39,861 nt of DNA from Pseudomonas putida W15Oct28 (GTDB lineage Bacteria; Pseudomonadota; Gammaproteobacteria; Pseudomonadales; Pseudomonadaceae): positions 1-39,861 of the forward strand of contig NZ_JENB01000049.1 in assembly GCF_000708715.2 (NCBI RefSeq), in the 5' to 3' direction. The number at the start of each line of letters is the position of its first letter. Position 1 is the stretch's first letter. A program made the position numbers and the translations under genes. This document shows, piece after piece, positions 31,995-39,861 of this stretch. The notes under the pieces were generated by a model. It was not told the DNA's origin. It was given only the letters and a program-made list of their open reading frames with translations, and ran no database searches.

Positions 31995-32723
31995 ATGCAG
32001 CAACGAACCCGCCCTCGCCCGATCAACTACTGGCTGTACCTGGGAATACCCTTGGCGACGGCGCTGGCCTTGATCCTGCTGGAGCTGACGTCGGTCGACA
32101 TGGATGTAGCCAACCTGTTCTTCGACCCCGCTGCCGGGCAGTTCATTGGACGCCACAGCTACCTGCTGGAAAACATCCTGCACGACCGGGTCAAGCAGGT
32201 GGTGATCTTGCTGGGTGTGTTGTCGCTGCTGACGTTTGCCGCCAGTTTCTTCTGGAAGCGCCTGTTCGGCTGGCGCCGCGAGCTGGGCTGCCTGGTGCTG
32301 GCACTGGGGCTGTCCACGGCGTTTGTCACGCCGCTGAAAAAGGTCACCCAGGTGCAGTGCCCGTGGAGCCTGACCCAGTTTGGCGGCACGGAAACCTACA
32401 GCAAGCTGCTGGAGCCACGGCCAGCTACCGACAAAGCCGGGCTGTGCTGGCCGGGCGGGCACGCAGCGACCGGGTTCTGCCTGTTCGGCCTGTTCTTCAT
32501 GCTGCGTGATCGCAAGCCACGGTTGGCGCGGGTGGCGCTGGTGGTAGCGTTTGTTGCAGGGTCGGTGCTGTCGGTGGGCAGGATGATGCAGGGGGCGCAC
32601 TTCCTGTCGCACAACGTGTGGACGGCGGTGTTCTGCTGGTTGATCGGGCTGGGGTCGTATTACCTGGTTCTGTATCGCCGAGGACAGGCTGAGGTGCCGG
32701 TCGCCGAACGCAGCGTCGCCTGA
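31995..32723 (+). CDS. PAP2-family membrane phosphatase
   Basis: A 242-aa inner-membrane protein of the PAP2 superfamily, which removes phosphate from membrane lipids such as lipid A, phosphatidate or undecaprenyl pyrophosphate. Helices are seen at about 12-32, 68-86, 98-113, 158-172, 178-195 and 208-225. Motifs are present but altered: KKVTQVQCP (115-123; the usual RP is CP), PGGH (153-156; usual PSGH), and R196 with H202 in GRMMQGAHFLSH, with histidine at the usual aspartate position. Such changes occur in some lipid A phosphatase-like members. It diverges from colR, with a ColR-box upstream, and has GGAG before the ATG. The substrate is unproven. Confidence 0.82.
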   Translation: MQQRTRPRPINYWLYLGIPLATALALILLELTSVDMDVANLFFDPAAGQFIGRHSYLLENILHDRVKQVVILLGVLSLLTFAASFFWKRLFGWRRELGCLVLALGLSTAFVTPLKKVTQVQCPWSLTQFGGTETYSKLLEPRPATDKAGLCWPGGHAATGFCLFGLFFMLRDRKPRLARVALVVAFVAGSVLSVGRMMQGAHFLSHNVWTAVFCWLIGLGSYYLVLYRRGQAEVPVAERSVA

Positions 32724-32728
32724 AAGAG

Positions 32729-32847
32729 GGGCCGCTTTGCGGCCATTTCGCGACACAAGGCCGCTCCTACAGGGGGCGCGCCAGTTGCTGGTTACGCGAA
32801 CTCCTGTAGGAGCGGCCTTGTGTCGCGATGGGCTGCACAGCAGCCCC
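32729..32847. repeat. Inverted REP pair, CTTGTGTCGCG type
   Basis: Arms 32729-32772 and 32803-32847 with core TTCGCGACACAAGGCCGCTCC and its complement, each extended by a short GC hairpin. It belongs to the same class as the pair at 19624-19748 and lies between the convergent PAP2 and groEL genes. Confidence 0.85.
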
Positions 32848-32874
32848 ACTGGCCCTCACAGGAAAACAAAAAAA

Positions 32875-32896
32875 CCCCGGTTCTCGCGAACCGGGG
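32875..32896. terminator. Terminator of groESL
   Basis: Stem CCCCGGTTC-TCGC-GAACCGGGG with A-rich sequence on the left and CTTTTT on the right. It lies about 30 bases after the groEL stop and can act in both directions. Confidence 0.88.
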
Positions 32897-32926
32897 CTTT
32901 TTGATGGTGCAGGGGGTAAGGCTGGC

Positions 32927-34570
<1,644 letters not shown>

Positions 34571-34618
34571 GATCGTTTAATCCTTGGAATTCTTTGGAGT
34601 AACGGGAAGTCGGGGAAA

Positions 34619-34912
34619 TCAGCCTTCGATTACGGCGAGGATTTCGTTCTCGGCCATGACCAGCAGGTCTTCGCCATCGACTTTCACGGTGTTGCTGCCC
34701 GAGTAAGGGCCGAATACCACTTTGTCACCCACTTTCACGGCCAGCGCGCGAACTTCGCCGTTGTCCAGGATGCGACCGGTGCCGACGGCAACAACTTCGC
34801 CGCGGTTTGGTTTTTCAGCGGCCGAACCCGGCAGGACGATACCGCCAGCGGTTTTCGATTCTTCTTCGCTGCGGCGGATAACGACGCGGTCATGCAGAGG
34901 ACGAAGCTTCAT
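34619..34912 (-). CDS. groES: Co-chaperonin GroES (Hsp10)
   Basis: A 97-aa co-chaperonin that caps the GroEL ring. The sequence opens MKLRPLHDRVVIRR, followed by the mobile loop EEESKTAGGIVLPGSA that contacts GroEL and by the strand VVAVGTGRI. ATG 34912 is preceded by GGGAGA. It is the first gene of the operon with groEL, with a sigma-32-like promoter about 150 bases upstream. Confidence 0.98.
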   Translation of the reverse strand: MKLRPLHDRVVIRRSEEESKTAGGIVLPGSAAEKPNRGEVVAVGTGRILDNGEVRALAVKVGDKVVFGPYSGSNTVKVDGEDLLVMAENEILAVIEG

Positions 34913-35061
34913 TGTCGATCTCTCCCAAATTGTGGTTTTCATCGGCCGGTATCGACACCGGCGGGTTGATGCTGTCCGGCGTTGCCGGGAGGTGGCCCGC
35001 AATGGGCGAACCACCTGTGTCATGTCTGGCGTTTCCACCAGAAACCTTGCGGTGACCACAT

Positions 35062-35089
35062 ACATGAGGCCGCCATATTCAATTACAAG
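35062..35089 (-). promoter_or_regulatory. Sigma-32-type heat-shock promoter of groESL
   Basis: On the minus strand CTTGTAA (35083-35089) and CCTCATGT (35062-35069) are separated by 13 bases. This fits the RpoH consensus CTTGAAA-N(13-14)-CCCCATNT and lies about 150 bases before the groES ATG. Confidence 0.7.
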
Positions 35090-35127
35090 GCTTGATATAC
35101 AAAATTTTTGATCCGGCTGAAAAGATC

Positions 35128-35147
35128 GGGGCCGCTTGCGCGGCCCC
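35128..35147 (-). terminator. Terminator after fxsA
   Basis: Stem GGGGCCGC-TTGC-GCGGCCCC; on the minus strand it is followed by GATCTTTT, eight bases after the fxsA stop codon. It insulates fxsA from the groESL promoter. Confidence 0.7.
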
Positions 35148-35154
35148 GGAGGTT

Positions 35155-35616
35155 TTACTTGTCGCGGCGCTCATACTCGCCTTCGATCACGTTTGGACGG
35201 TGGCCACTGTCACGCGGCTGCGCCTGGAACGGGTCATCCTGAAACGCACGCTGGCGCATGGCCTGGGCCTCGGCACGCTCGCGCATCTTGCGCGCGGCCA
35301 GGCGACGGGTGAACGGCAGCAGGCACAGCAGGCCCAGCACGTCGCTGATAAAGCCTGGCAGCAGCAGCAGGCCGCCACCGACGGCCAGCATCATGCCCTG
35401 GAACATGTCCTCGGCAGGCAACTCGCCGCGCTGCAGGCTTTCACGGGCGCGCAGTGCGGTGGCCAGGCCGGCCACCCGCATCACCAGCACACCCAGGGCG
35501 GAGCCAGCGATGATCAGCAGCAGTGCCGGGAAGAAACCGATTGCCGCGCTGACCTTGACGAAGACGAAAAGCTCCAGCACAGGAAAAATCAGAAACAGCA
35601 GTAGAAAAGCACGCAT
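35155..35616 (-). CDS. fxsA: FxsA family inner-membrane protein
   Basis: A 153-aa cytoplasmic-membrane protein. Hydrophobic segments are seen at about 1-19 (MRAFLLLFLIFPVLELFVFV) and 25-47 (IGFFPALLLIIAGSALGVLVMRV), then a third around LAVGGGLLLLPGFISDVLGLLCLL, and the rest is a charged cytoplasmic tail. In E. coli FxsA over-production overcomes exclusion of phage T7 by the F plasmid; its native role is unclear. It lies next to groESL as in many proteobacteria, on the same strand but upstream with its own terminator. The ATG at 35616 was preferred over a TTG at 35619. Confidence 0.87.
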   Translation of the reverse strand: MRAFLLLFLIFPVLELFVFVKVSAAIGFFPALLLIIAGSALGVLVMRVAGLATALRARESLQRGELPAEDMFQGMMLAVGGGLLLLPGFISDVLGLLCLLPFTRRLAARKMRERAEAQAMRQRAFQDDPFQAQPRDSGHRPNVIEGEYERRDK

Positions 35617-35681
35617 CAAGGGTTCCTCGACGGAAGATAACCTTCCAATAAGACCTCAAATGGATGCCGACGCTCCGGATT

Positions 35682-36413
35682 TCAACCCTCGACTTGCGTC
35701 GCAACCGGCCATTGGTCGGCCCGAGCCAGCAAAACCAAGGCTTCCCGGACTTGTGTCGGCGTGTTGCAAGTAGCAGGAAAAGGCAACCAGTGCACGGCCT
35801 GACCGATGCGCAAATGCATGCCTTCGCTGTCCACCCCAGCCATCTGCGCCGGTGCATGCCGTGGCAGGTCGGTCAGTTCGACGTAGTGAGCAATGGCGTT
35901 GGCGTGATCGCTGTTCATGTGTTCGACCATGCTCGCCTCGGCCTTGCCGGCGAACGGGTTGGCCAAGGTCACCTGGTCGAGCCAGTGGATCGCACCAAAG
36001 CCACCAATGTAGCGGTGACGCACGGGCTGCAGCACCCAGAAGTCGAAGTCGTGGGCCTTGTGGTAGTTGGCGGCTTCCGGGAAATACCGGTAGTAGCGCT
36101 CGGCAGCCGCTTCGACAACAGCCTCGTCGACCAGCTTGTGCGCTTCGGCCATCACAGTCAGGCGCCCTACGGCCTGCACATCTTCGGCCTCACGCTCACC
36201 CACCAGCAGCGAGCACTTGGGGTCTTTTTGCAGGTTGTGGGTGTGCTGGGCGATGCGGCTGATGAGGATCAGCGGATTACCGTGAGCATCGAGGCAATAC
36301 GGCACGACCGAGCCGAACGGGTAGCCGGGCATCGACTTGGAATGGGTCGAGAGCACGCCGCGGTATTCCTTGAGCAGCAGTTCCCGGGCTGGGCGGATGG
36401 CGTTGGTACTCAC
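35682..36413 (-). CDS. hugZ: HugZ family heme-utilisation/PNPOx-like protein
   Basis: A 243-aa protein with an N-terminal split-barrel flavin/heme-binding domain (about 1-150, including GVLSTHSKSMPGYPFGSVVPYCLD and LILISRIAQHTHNLQKDPKCSLLV) and a C-terminal DUF2470 domain (about 165-240, including EHMNSDHANAIAHYVE). HugZ-type proteins bind or degrade heme to release iron, while other members of this fold oxidise pyridoxamine phosphate; the two-domain layout favours HugZ. It lies after a REP pair and upstream of fxsA on the same strand, and matches PA4388 by position. Confidence 0.83.
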   Translation of the reverse strand: MSTNAIRPARELLLKEYRGVLSTHSKSMPGYPFGSVVPYCLDAHGNPLILISRIAQHTHNLQKDPKCSLLVGEREAEDVQAVGRLTVMAEAHKLVDEAVVEAAAERYYRYFPEAANYHKAHDFDFWVLQPVRHRYIGGFGAIHWLDQVTLANPFAGKAEASMVEHMNSDHANAIAHYVELTDLPRHAPAQMAGVDSEGMHLRIGQAVHWLPFPATCNTPTQVREALVLLARADQWPVATQVEG

Positions 36414-36477
36414 TGAGAGCGCTCCTGGCGGCAGACTGGATGGGAGACAAGATAAGCATTATCAGTTCCAGTGCCAA

Positions 36478-36582
36478 TGGGGCTGCTTTGCAGCCCATCG
36501 CGCTACAGGCCCAACACAATCCCCTGTGGGAGCGGCCTTGCCGGGGCGCCGGACCGGTCGGAAAGGGCCGCAAAGCGGCCCC
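36478..36582. repeat. Degenerate REP-like region
   Basis: A broken REP unit with a GGGCTGC-TTT-GCAGCCC hairpin (36480-36496), then GTGGGAGCGGCCTTGCCGGG (from about 36526) and a GGGCCGC-AAA-GCGGCCCC hairpin at the right end (36566-36582). The two halves are not symmetrical, unlike the other pairs, which suggests decay or recombination. Confidence 0.65.
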
Positions 36583-36588
36583 AACCAT

Positions 36589-37599
36589 CTACCAGGTAAC
36601 GCCGAACCCTGCGGTATAGCGCGTCTTGTCCAGGTCACTTTCACGCGTGCCGGTGATGATGTCCTTCTCCGCCTTGAGGTTGAGCGAGGCCCACTCGGTG
36701 ACCTTGTAGCGCAGGCCAACCTCGGCATCCAGCGAGTAGTCGGCCACGCCCCCCAGCGGCTTGGCGAACTCGCCGTTGGTGAACAGCTGCACGTTCTTGC
36801 CGATCAGGTAGCGGGTGTAGTCCCACTTGACCGCTGCGGAATAGAAGTTGTCCTTGCCACCGTCCTGGTATTCGAAGTCGGTGCGGTTGATCAGCGAACC
36901 CAGCGAGAACGCCCCCAGTTCATCGTCCCAGAACTGGTAACCCGGGCCGGTACCAACGGTGCGCTGGCGGGCCAGGTCTTCGATGCGGTCACGCTTGTAT
37001 TCCGCACGCCCCTGCCAGAACCACTTCTCGGTGATGAAGCGGTCCAGGGCGTACTCGGCGCTCCAGTTGTCGGTGGTGGTGACGTCGTCCTTGGTCTCGC
37101 GGTTGTATTCGCCTTCGGCATTGTGCCGCCAGCGGCCATGGCGGGCGGTGGTCTTGAAGCCGACGTCGTAATCGTCGGTGTCGTTCTCGGCGCGCTTGTA
37201 GTCCAGCGCCACATCGACGTTGCCTTTCCACACGAAGTCTTCGACCAGCGGCCTGGGCTTCATGATCTGCTCGATGCTGGCCAGTTCCACAGTCTTCGGC
37301 GCCTCGCCGTTGGCCAAGGTTACCTTGCCAGGCTCGGCAGCTTTCAGCGACTTGGCTTTTTCACCGCTGTAGGCGTCTTGCTTGACCAGCATCTCCTGGT
37401 CGCTTTCCAGGGTCTGGACCTCTTTCCAGTCCAGCGCGATGGACCCACCGTAGGGGGTTTCCAGCAGCAGCTTGCCGCCGTCGAAGACTTTGATCTTGCC
37501 ACTGAGCCGGTCACCGTTCTTCATCCACACGGTATCGGCCAACACCGGGGAGGCACACAACGAGGCAGCTAGCAGGCACAACAAGGATCTAGAATACAT
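36589..37599 (-). CDS. DUF481 family outer-membrane protein (YdiY-like)
   Basis: A 336-aa exported protein. The signal peptide is about residues 1-21 (SLLCLLAASLCASPVLA). The N-terminal part DTVWMKNGDRLSGKIKVFDGGKLLLETPYGGSIALDWKEV is the small beta-domain commonly found before the barrel. From about residue 120 the sequence shows alternating aromatic and polar strands (for example NVDVALDYKRAENDTDDYDVGFKTTARHG) and ends in a terminal Trp (GFGVTW), typical of outer-membrane barrels. It diverges from the alkyltransferase-like gene. In E. coli YdiY is acid-induced; no function is established. Confidence 0.85.
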   Translation of the reverse strand: MYSRSLLCLLAASLCASPVLADTVWMKNGDRLSGKIKVFDGGKLLLETPYGGSIALDWKEVQTLESDQEMLVKQDAYSGEKAKSLKAAEPGKVTLANGEAPKTVELASIEQIMKPRPLVEDFVWKGNVDVALDYKRAENDTDDYDVGFKTTARHGRWRHNAEGEYNRETKDDVTTTDNWSAEYALDRFITEKWFWQGRAEYKRDRIEDLARQRTVGTGPGYQFWDDELGAFSLGSLINRTDFEYQDGGKDNFYSAAVKWDYTRYLIGKNVQLFTNGEFAKPLGGVADYSLDAEVGLRYKVTEWASLNLKAEKDIITGTRESDLDKTRYTAGFGVTW

Positions 37600-37757
37600 A
37601 GGCGGACTACGGGTTCGATTTGACGAAAAGGCCGGGCATTATCCAGATACCGACGACCAGAGCAAGGAAAGACCGGGCACATGGCGTTGAGTTCAACTCT
37701 CATTTGCCGGACCACCGGTCCAGTTTCATCTACAGCCCAAGGGGGGCGTGATGTCTG

Positions 37758-38105
37758 ATGGATATTGAGCACGCCCTGGACAGCGCCGAGGGCCGACGAA
37801 CGGTACTGTATTCGGTACTCGGCCAAGTGCCGCCCGGCAAGGTGGTGAGCTACGGCCAGCTGGCCGAGCTGGCGGGGCTTGGCCGCGCGGCACGCTGGGT
37901 CGGGCGCACGCTTGGGCAGTTGCCAACAGATACCCGCCTGCCCTGGCACCGGGTGCTTGGCGCAGGTGGCCGGCTGAGCCTGGCATCGGGTACACCGTCG
38001 GGGGATGAACAACGGGCGCGTTTACGCGCGGAGGGTGTGAATGTAACCAACAATCGTGTGGATATGACGCGCCATGGCTGGCGCCCAATGGAGCACAGCG
38101 GTTAG
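37758..38105 (+). CDS. Alkyltransferase-like (ATL) protein, MGMT family
   Basis: A 115-aa protein matching the C-terminal DNA-binding domain of O6-methylguanine-DNA methyltransferase. The helix-turn-helix and arginine-finger region read VSYGQLAELAGLGRAARWVGRTLG (R46 in the ARxVG motif), but the active-site PCHR is PWHR (62-65), so the alkyl-accepting cysteine is replaced by Trp63. Such ATL proteins bind O6-alkylguanine, flip it out and hand the lesion to nucleotide-excision repair rather than reversing it themselves. It is divergent from the DUF481 gene and 43 bases ahead of ampG. Confidence 0.9.
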   Translation: MDIEHALDSAEGRRTVLYSVLGQVPPGKVVSYGQLAELAGLGRAARWVGRTLGQLPTDTRLPWHRVLGAGGRLSLASGTPSGDEQRARLRAEGVNVTNNRVDMTRHGWRPMEHSG

Positions 38106-38148
38106 AGTGCGCGCTTTGTTTTCGCAAACTTGAGGCAGATGTTGGCCC

Positions 38149-39696
38149 ATGCCCCGTAAAACCTGGCGCGCTGCGCTTGCTGCCTATGCCAGCCCGTCAA
38201 CCTTGGTACTTTTACTGCTTGGTTTCGCCGCCGGCCTGCCCTACATGCTGGTGTTCTCGACCCTGTCCGTGTGGTTGCGCGAAGCCGGCGTTGCCCGCGA
38301 GACCATTGGTTACGCCAGCCTGATCGGCCTGGCCTACGCCTTCAAGTGGGTGTGGTCGCCGCTGCTCGACCAATGGCGCCTGCCGCTGCTCGGCGGCCTG
38401 GGGCGCCGGCGGTCGTGGTTGCTGCTGTCACAAGCGCTGGTGGTGGTGGGGCTGGTGGGCATGAGCTTGTGCGACCCGCAACAACACCTGTCGTGGTTGA
38501 TCGCCATGGCGGTGCTGGTAGCGTTCGCCTCTGCCACCCAGGATATCGCCGTCGACGCCTATCGCCTGGAAATCGCCGACGACCAACGCCAGGCGGCGCT
38601 CGCCGCCAGCTACATGGCCGGCTACCGGGTGGCTGCGTTGCTCGCCACGGCCGGCGCACTGTTCTTCGCCGAGTGGTTCGGCTCCACCGGTTTCAGCTAC
38701 CTGCACAAAGCCTGGGCCGGCACCTATGTCATGTTCGGGGTGATGATGCTGCCCGCCCTGTTCACCACGCTGGTCATGCGCGAGCCGCCAGTGCCGATGC
38801 GTACCCAGTTGTCAGCAGCGCGCTATGGCCTGGTGCACCAGCTGGCGTCGGTGTTCGTGCTGATCATCCTGCTGGTGTCGGTACCGGCCAGCTTTACCCA
38901 GATGTTCAATACCGGCTGGTCCACCGTCATTTCCGGTGATGCCACGCCGCTCGACCTGCTGCTGGAAGACCGCGCCTTCCTGCGCCTGATCCTGTATGTG
39001 CTGCTGAGCTGGGCGTGCCTGTCCAGCCTGGGCCGCCGCGGCCTGGCCCCGGTGCTGACCCCGGTCAACGACTTCATCACCCGCTACCGCTGGCAGGCCC
39101 TGCTGCTGCTTGGCCTGATCGCTACGTATCGCATGTCGGACACCGTGATGGGCGTGATGGCCAACGTGTTCTACATCGACATGGGCTTCACCAAGGACCA
39201 GATCGCCAGTGTCAGCAAGATCTTCGGCCTGATCATGACCTTGGTCGGCGCAGGGATCGGCGGCCTGCTGATCGTGCGCTTCGGCATCATGCCGATCCTG
39301 TTCATCGGCGGTGTAGCCTCTGCCGGCACCAACATCCTGTTCCTGATGCTGGCCGACATGGGTCCGAACCTGGAAATGCTGGTAGTGACCATCTCGCTGG
39401 ACAACTTCAGCTCCGGCATGGCCACCTCGGCCTTCGTTGCCTACCTCTCGAGCCTGACCAACCTGAAGTTCTCGGCGACCCAGTACGCGCTGCTCAGCTC
39501 GATCATGCTGCTGTTGCCGCGGCTGATCGGCGGGTATTCAGGGGTTATGGTGGAGAAGTTCGGCTACCACGACTTCTTCCTGATCACCGCGTTGCTGGGC
39601 GTGCCTACGCTGATTCTGATCGCCCTGCAGTGGCGTCAGGAGGCTGGGCGGGGTACGCCGGTGGCAGAGGAAAGCTCAGCGGCTGAGCGGCCCTGA
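38149..39696 (+). CDS. ampG: AmpG-type muropeptide permease (MFS)
   Basis: A 515-aa inner-membrane transporter of the AmpG family, which imports GlcNAc-anhydroMurNAc muropeptides for cell-wall recycling; the imported products signal ampC beta-lactamase induction. The start PSTLVLLLLGFAAGLPYMLVFSTLSVWLREAGV and the following YASLIGLAYAFKWVWSPLLDQWRLPLLGGLGRRRSWLL are highly typical, including the MFS loop 2-3 motif. About 12-14 helices are visible. The final 45 bases including the stop codon lie inside the left arm of the terminal inverted repeat, but the reading frame is intact. From synteny it matches PA4393. Confidence 0.92.
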   Translation: MPRKTWRAALAAYASPSTLVLLLLGFAAGLPYMLVFSTLSVWLREAGVARETIGYASLIGLAYAFKWVWSPLLDQWRLPLLGGLGRRRSWLLLSQALVVVGLVGMSLCDPQQHLSWLIAMAVLVAFASATQDIAVDAYRLEIADDQRQAALAASYMAGYRVAALLATAGALFFAEWFGSTGFSYLHKAWAGTYVMFGVMMLPALFTTLVMREPPVPMRTQLSAARYGLVHQLASVFVLIILLVSVPASFTQMFNTGWSTVISGDATPLDLLLEDRAFLRLILYVLLSWACLSSLGRRGLAPVLTPVNDFITRYRWQALLLLGLIATYRMSDTVMGVMANVFYIDMGFTKDQIASVSKIFGLIMTLVGAGIGGLLIVRFGIMPILFIGGVASAGTNILFLMLADMGPNLEMLVVTISLDNFSSGMATSAFVAYLSSLTNLKFSATQYALLSSIMLLLPRLIGGYSGVMVEKFGYHDFFLITALLGVPTLILIALQWRQEAGRGTPVAEESSAAERP

Positions 39697-39861
39697 GAGG
39701 CTTCTATAGCCTGTACCGGCCTCTTCGCAGCACAAGGCTGCTCCTACAGAACCGGTGATGTACCTGTAGGAGCAGCCTTGTGCTGCGAAGAGGCCGGTAC
39801 AGGCTATAGAAGCCTCTCAGGGCCGCTCAGCCGCTGAGCTTTCCTCTGCCACCGGCGTACC
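39652..39861. repeat. 98-bp perfect inverted repeat at the window end, probable assembly artefact
   Basis: Bases 39652-39749 are exactly the reverse complement of 39764-39861, with a 14-bp loop (39750-39763). The inner 39 or so bases of each arm are a REP pair of the CTTCGCAGCACAAGGCTGC type, which is naturally inverted. The outer 59 bases are not REP sequence and include the last 45 bases of ampG, so the right arm repeats the ampG end on the opposite strand up to the last base given. Confidence 0.9.

Noticed and set aside
31812..32849. N-terminal extension of the ColR frame across the PAP2 gene
   Set aside because: ColR begins at 31811 with MRILLVEDN and a ribosome binding site; the longer frame is antisense to the PAP2 gene.
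39764..39861. Possible minus-strand gene or transposon terminal repeat at the right end
   Set aside because: The sequence is an exact reversed copy of the ampG end and REP and stops at the window edge; there is no transposase or target duplication. An assembly fold-back explains it better.

Overview
The window reads as about 40 kb of a Pseudomonas chromosome, most likely from the P. putida group. The evidence is the high GC content, the many inverted pairs of P. putida-type REP elements in the gaps between genes, and a gene order that (from memory, no search was run) parallels PA4350-PA4393 of P. aeruginosa PAO1 and roughly PP_0897-PP_0930 of P. putida KT2440. About 39 protein genes cover almost the whole window. 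I see no rRNA, tRNA, CRISPR array, prophage or transposase. The last 210 bases form a near-perfect 98-bp inverted repeat that copies the end of ampG backwards. This looks like a contig-end assembly artefact.

Layout. 1-6.1 kb: a nitrilase-family hydrolase overlapping a GNAT acetyltransferase, an NTF2-like protein, a DJ-1/PfpI protein, then a minus-strand run of serine hydrolase, 98-aa Cys-rich protein, YceI and ClsB-type cardiolipin synthase. 6.3-8.9 kb: a short acyl-CoA dehydrogenase-like gene divergent from olsB-olsA (ornithine lipid synthesis), with a striking four-unit 11-bp repeat between them that looks like a Pho box. 9-11.1 kb: ACP phosphodiesterase divergent from an ArsR regulator (PyeR-like) plus the ene-reductase xenB. 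11.2-14.8 kb: a membrane-anchored coiled-coil protein, an NAD-dependent reductase, argP and argO. 15-18 kb: sodB and bifA (c-di-GMP phosphodiesterase). 18.2-23.5 kb: a periplasmic or lipoprotein set of two imelysin-like proteins, a di-heme DUF1111 protein and a DUF1513 protein, with Fur-box-like sites before each transcription unit. 23.7-27.9 kb: MexVW-type RND pump. 28.1-32.7 kb: a small exported protein, inaA, a methyltransferase, colS and colR, with a divergent PAP2 phosphatase gene. Matches to the ColR consensus lie before the methyltransferase and before PAP2. 32.9-35.1 kb: groES-groEL with a sigma-32-like promoter. 35.1-39.7 kb: fxsA, hugZ, a DUF481 outer-membrane protein, an alkyltransferase-like protein and ampG.

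Many of these genes concern the cell envelope: cardiolipin and ornithine lipids, a lipid phosphatase, the ColRS envelope regulator, a LPS-kinase-like protein, muropeptide import and an efflux pump. A second theme is iron and redox: sodB, the imelysin/di-heme cluster, HugZ and XenB. Most of this is conserved core Pseudomonas sequence. The best candidate for an incompletely described system is the imelysin-DUF1111-imelysin-DUF1513 cluster. The most informative new regulatory readings are the Pho-box-like array upstream of olsBA and the nested palindromes before the pyeR-like gene.
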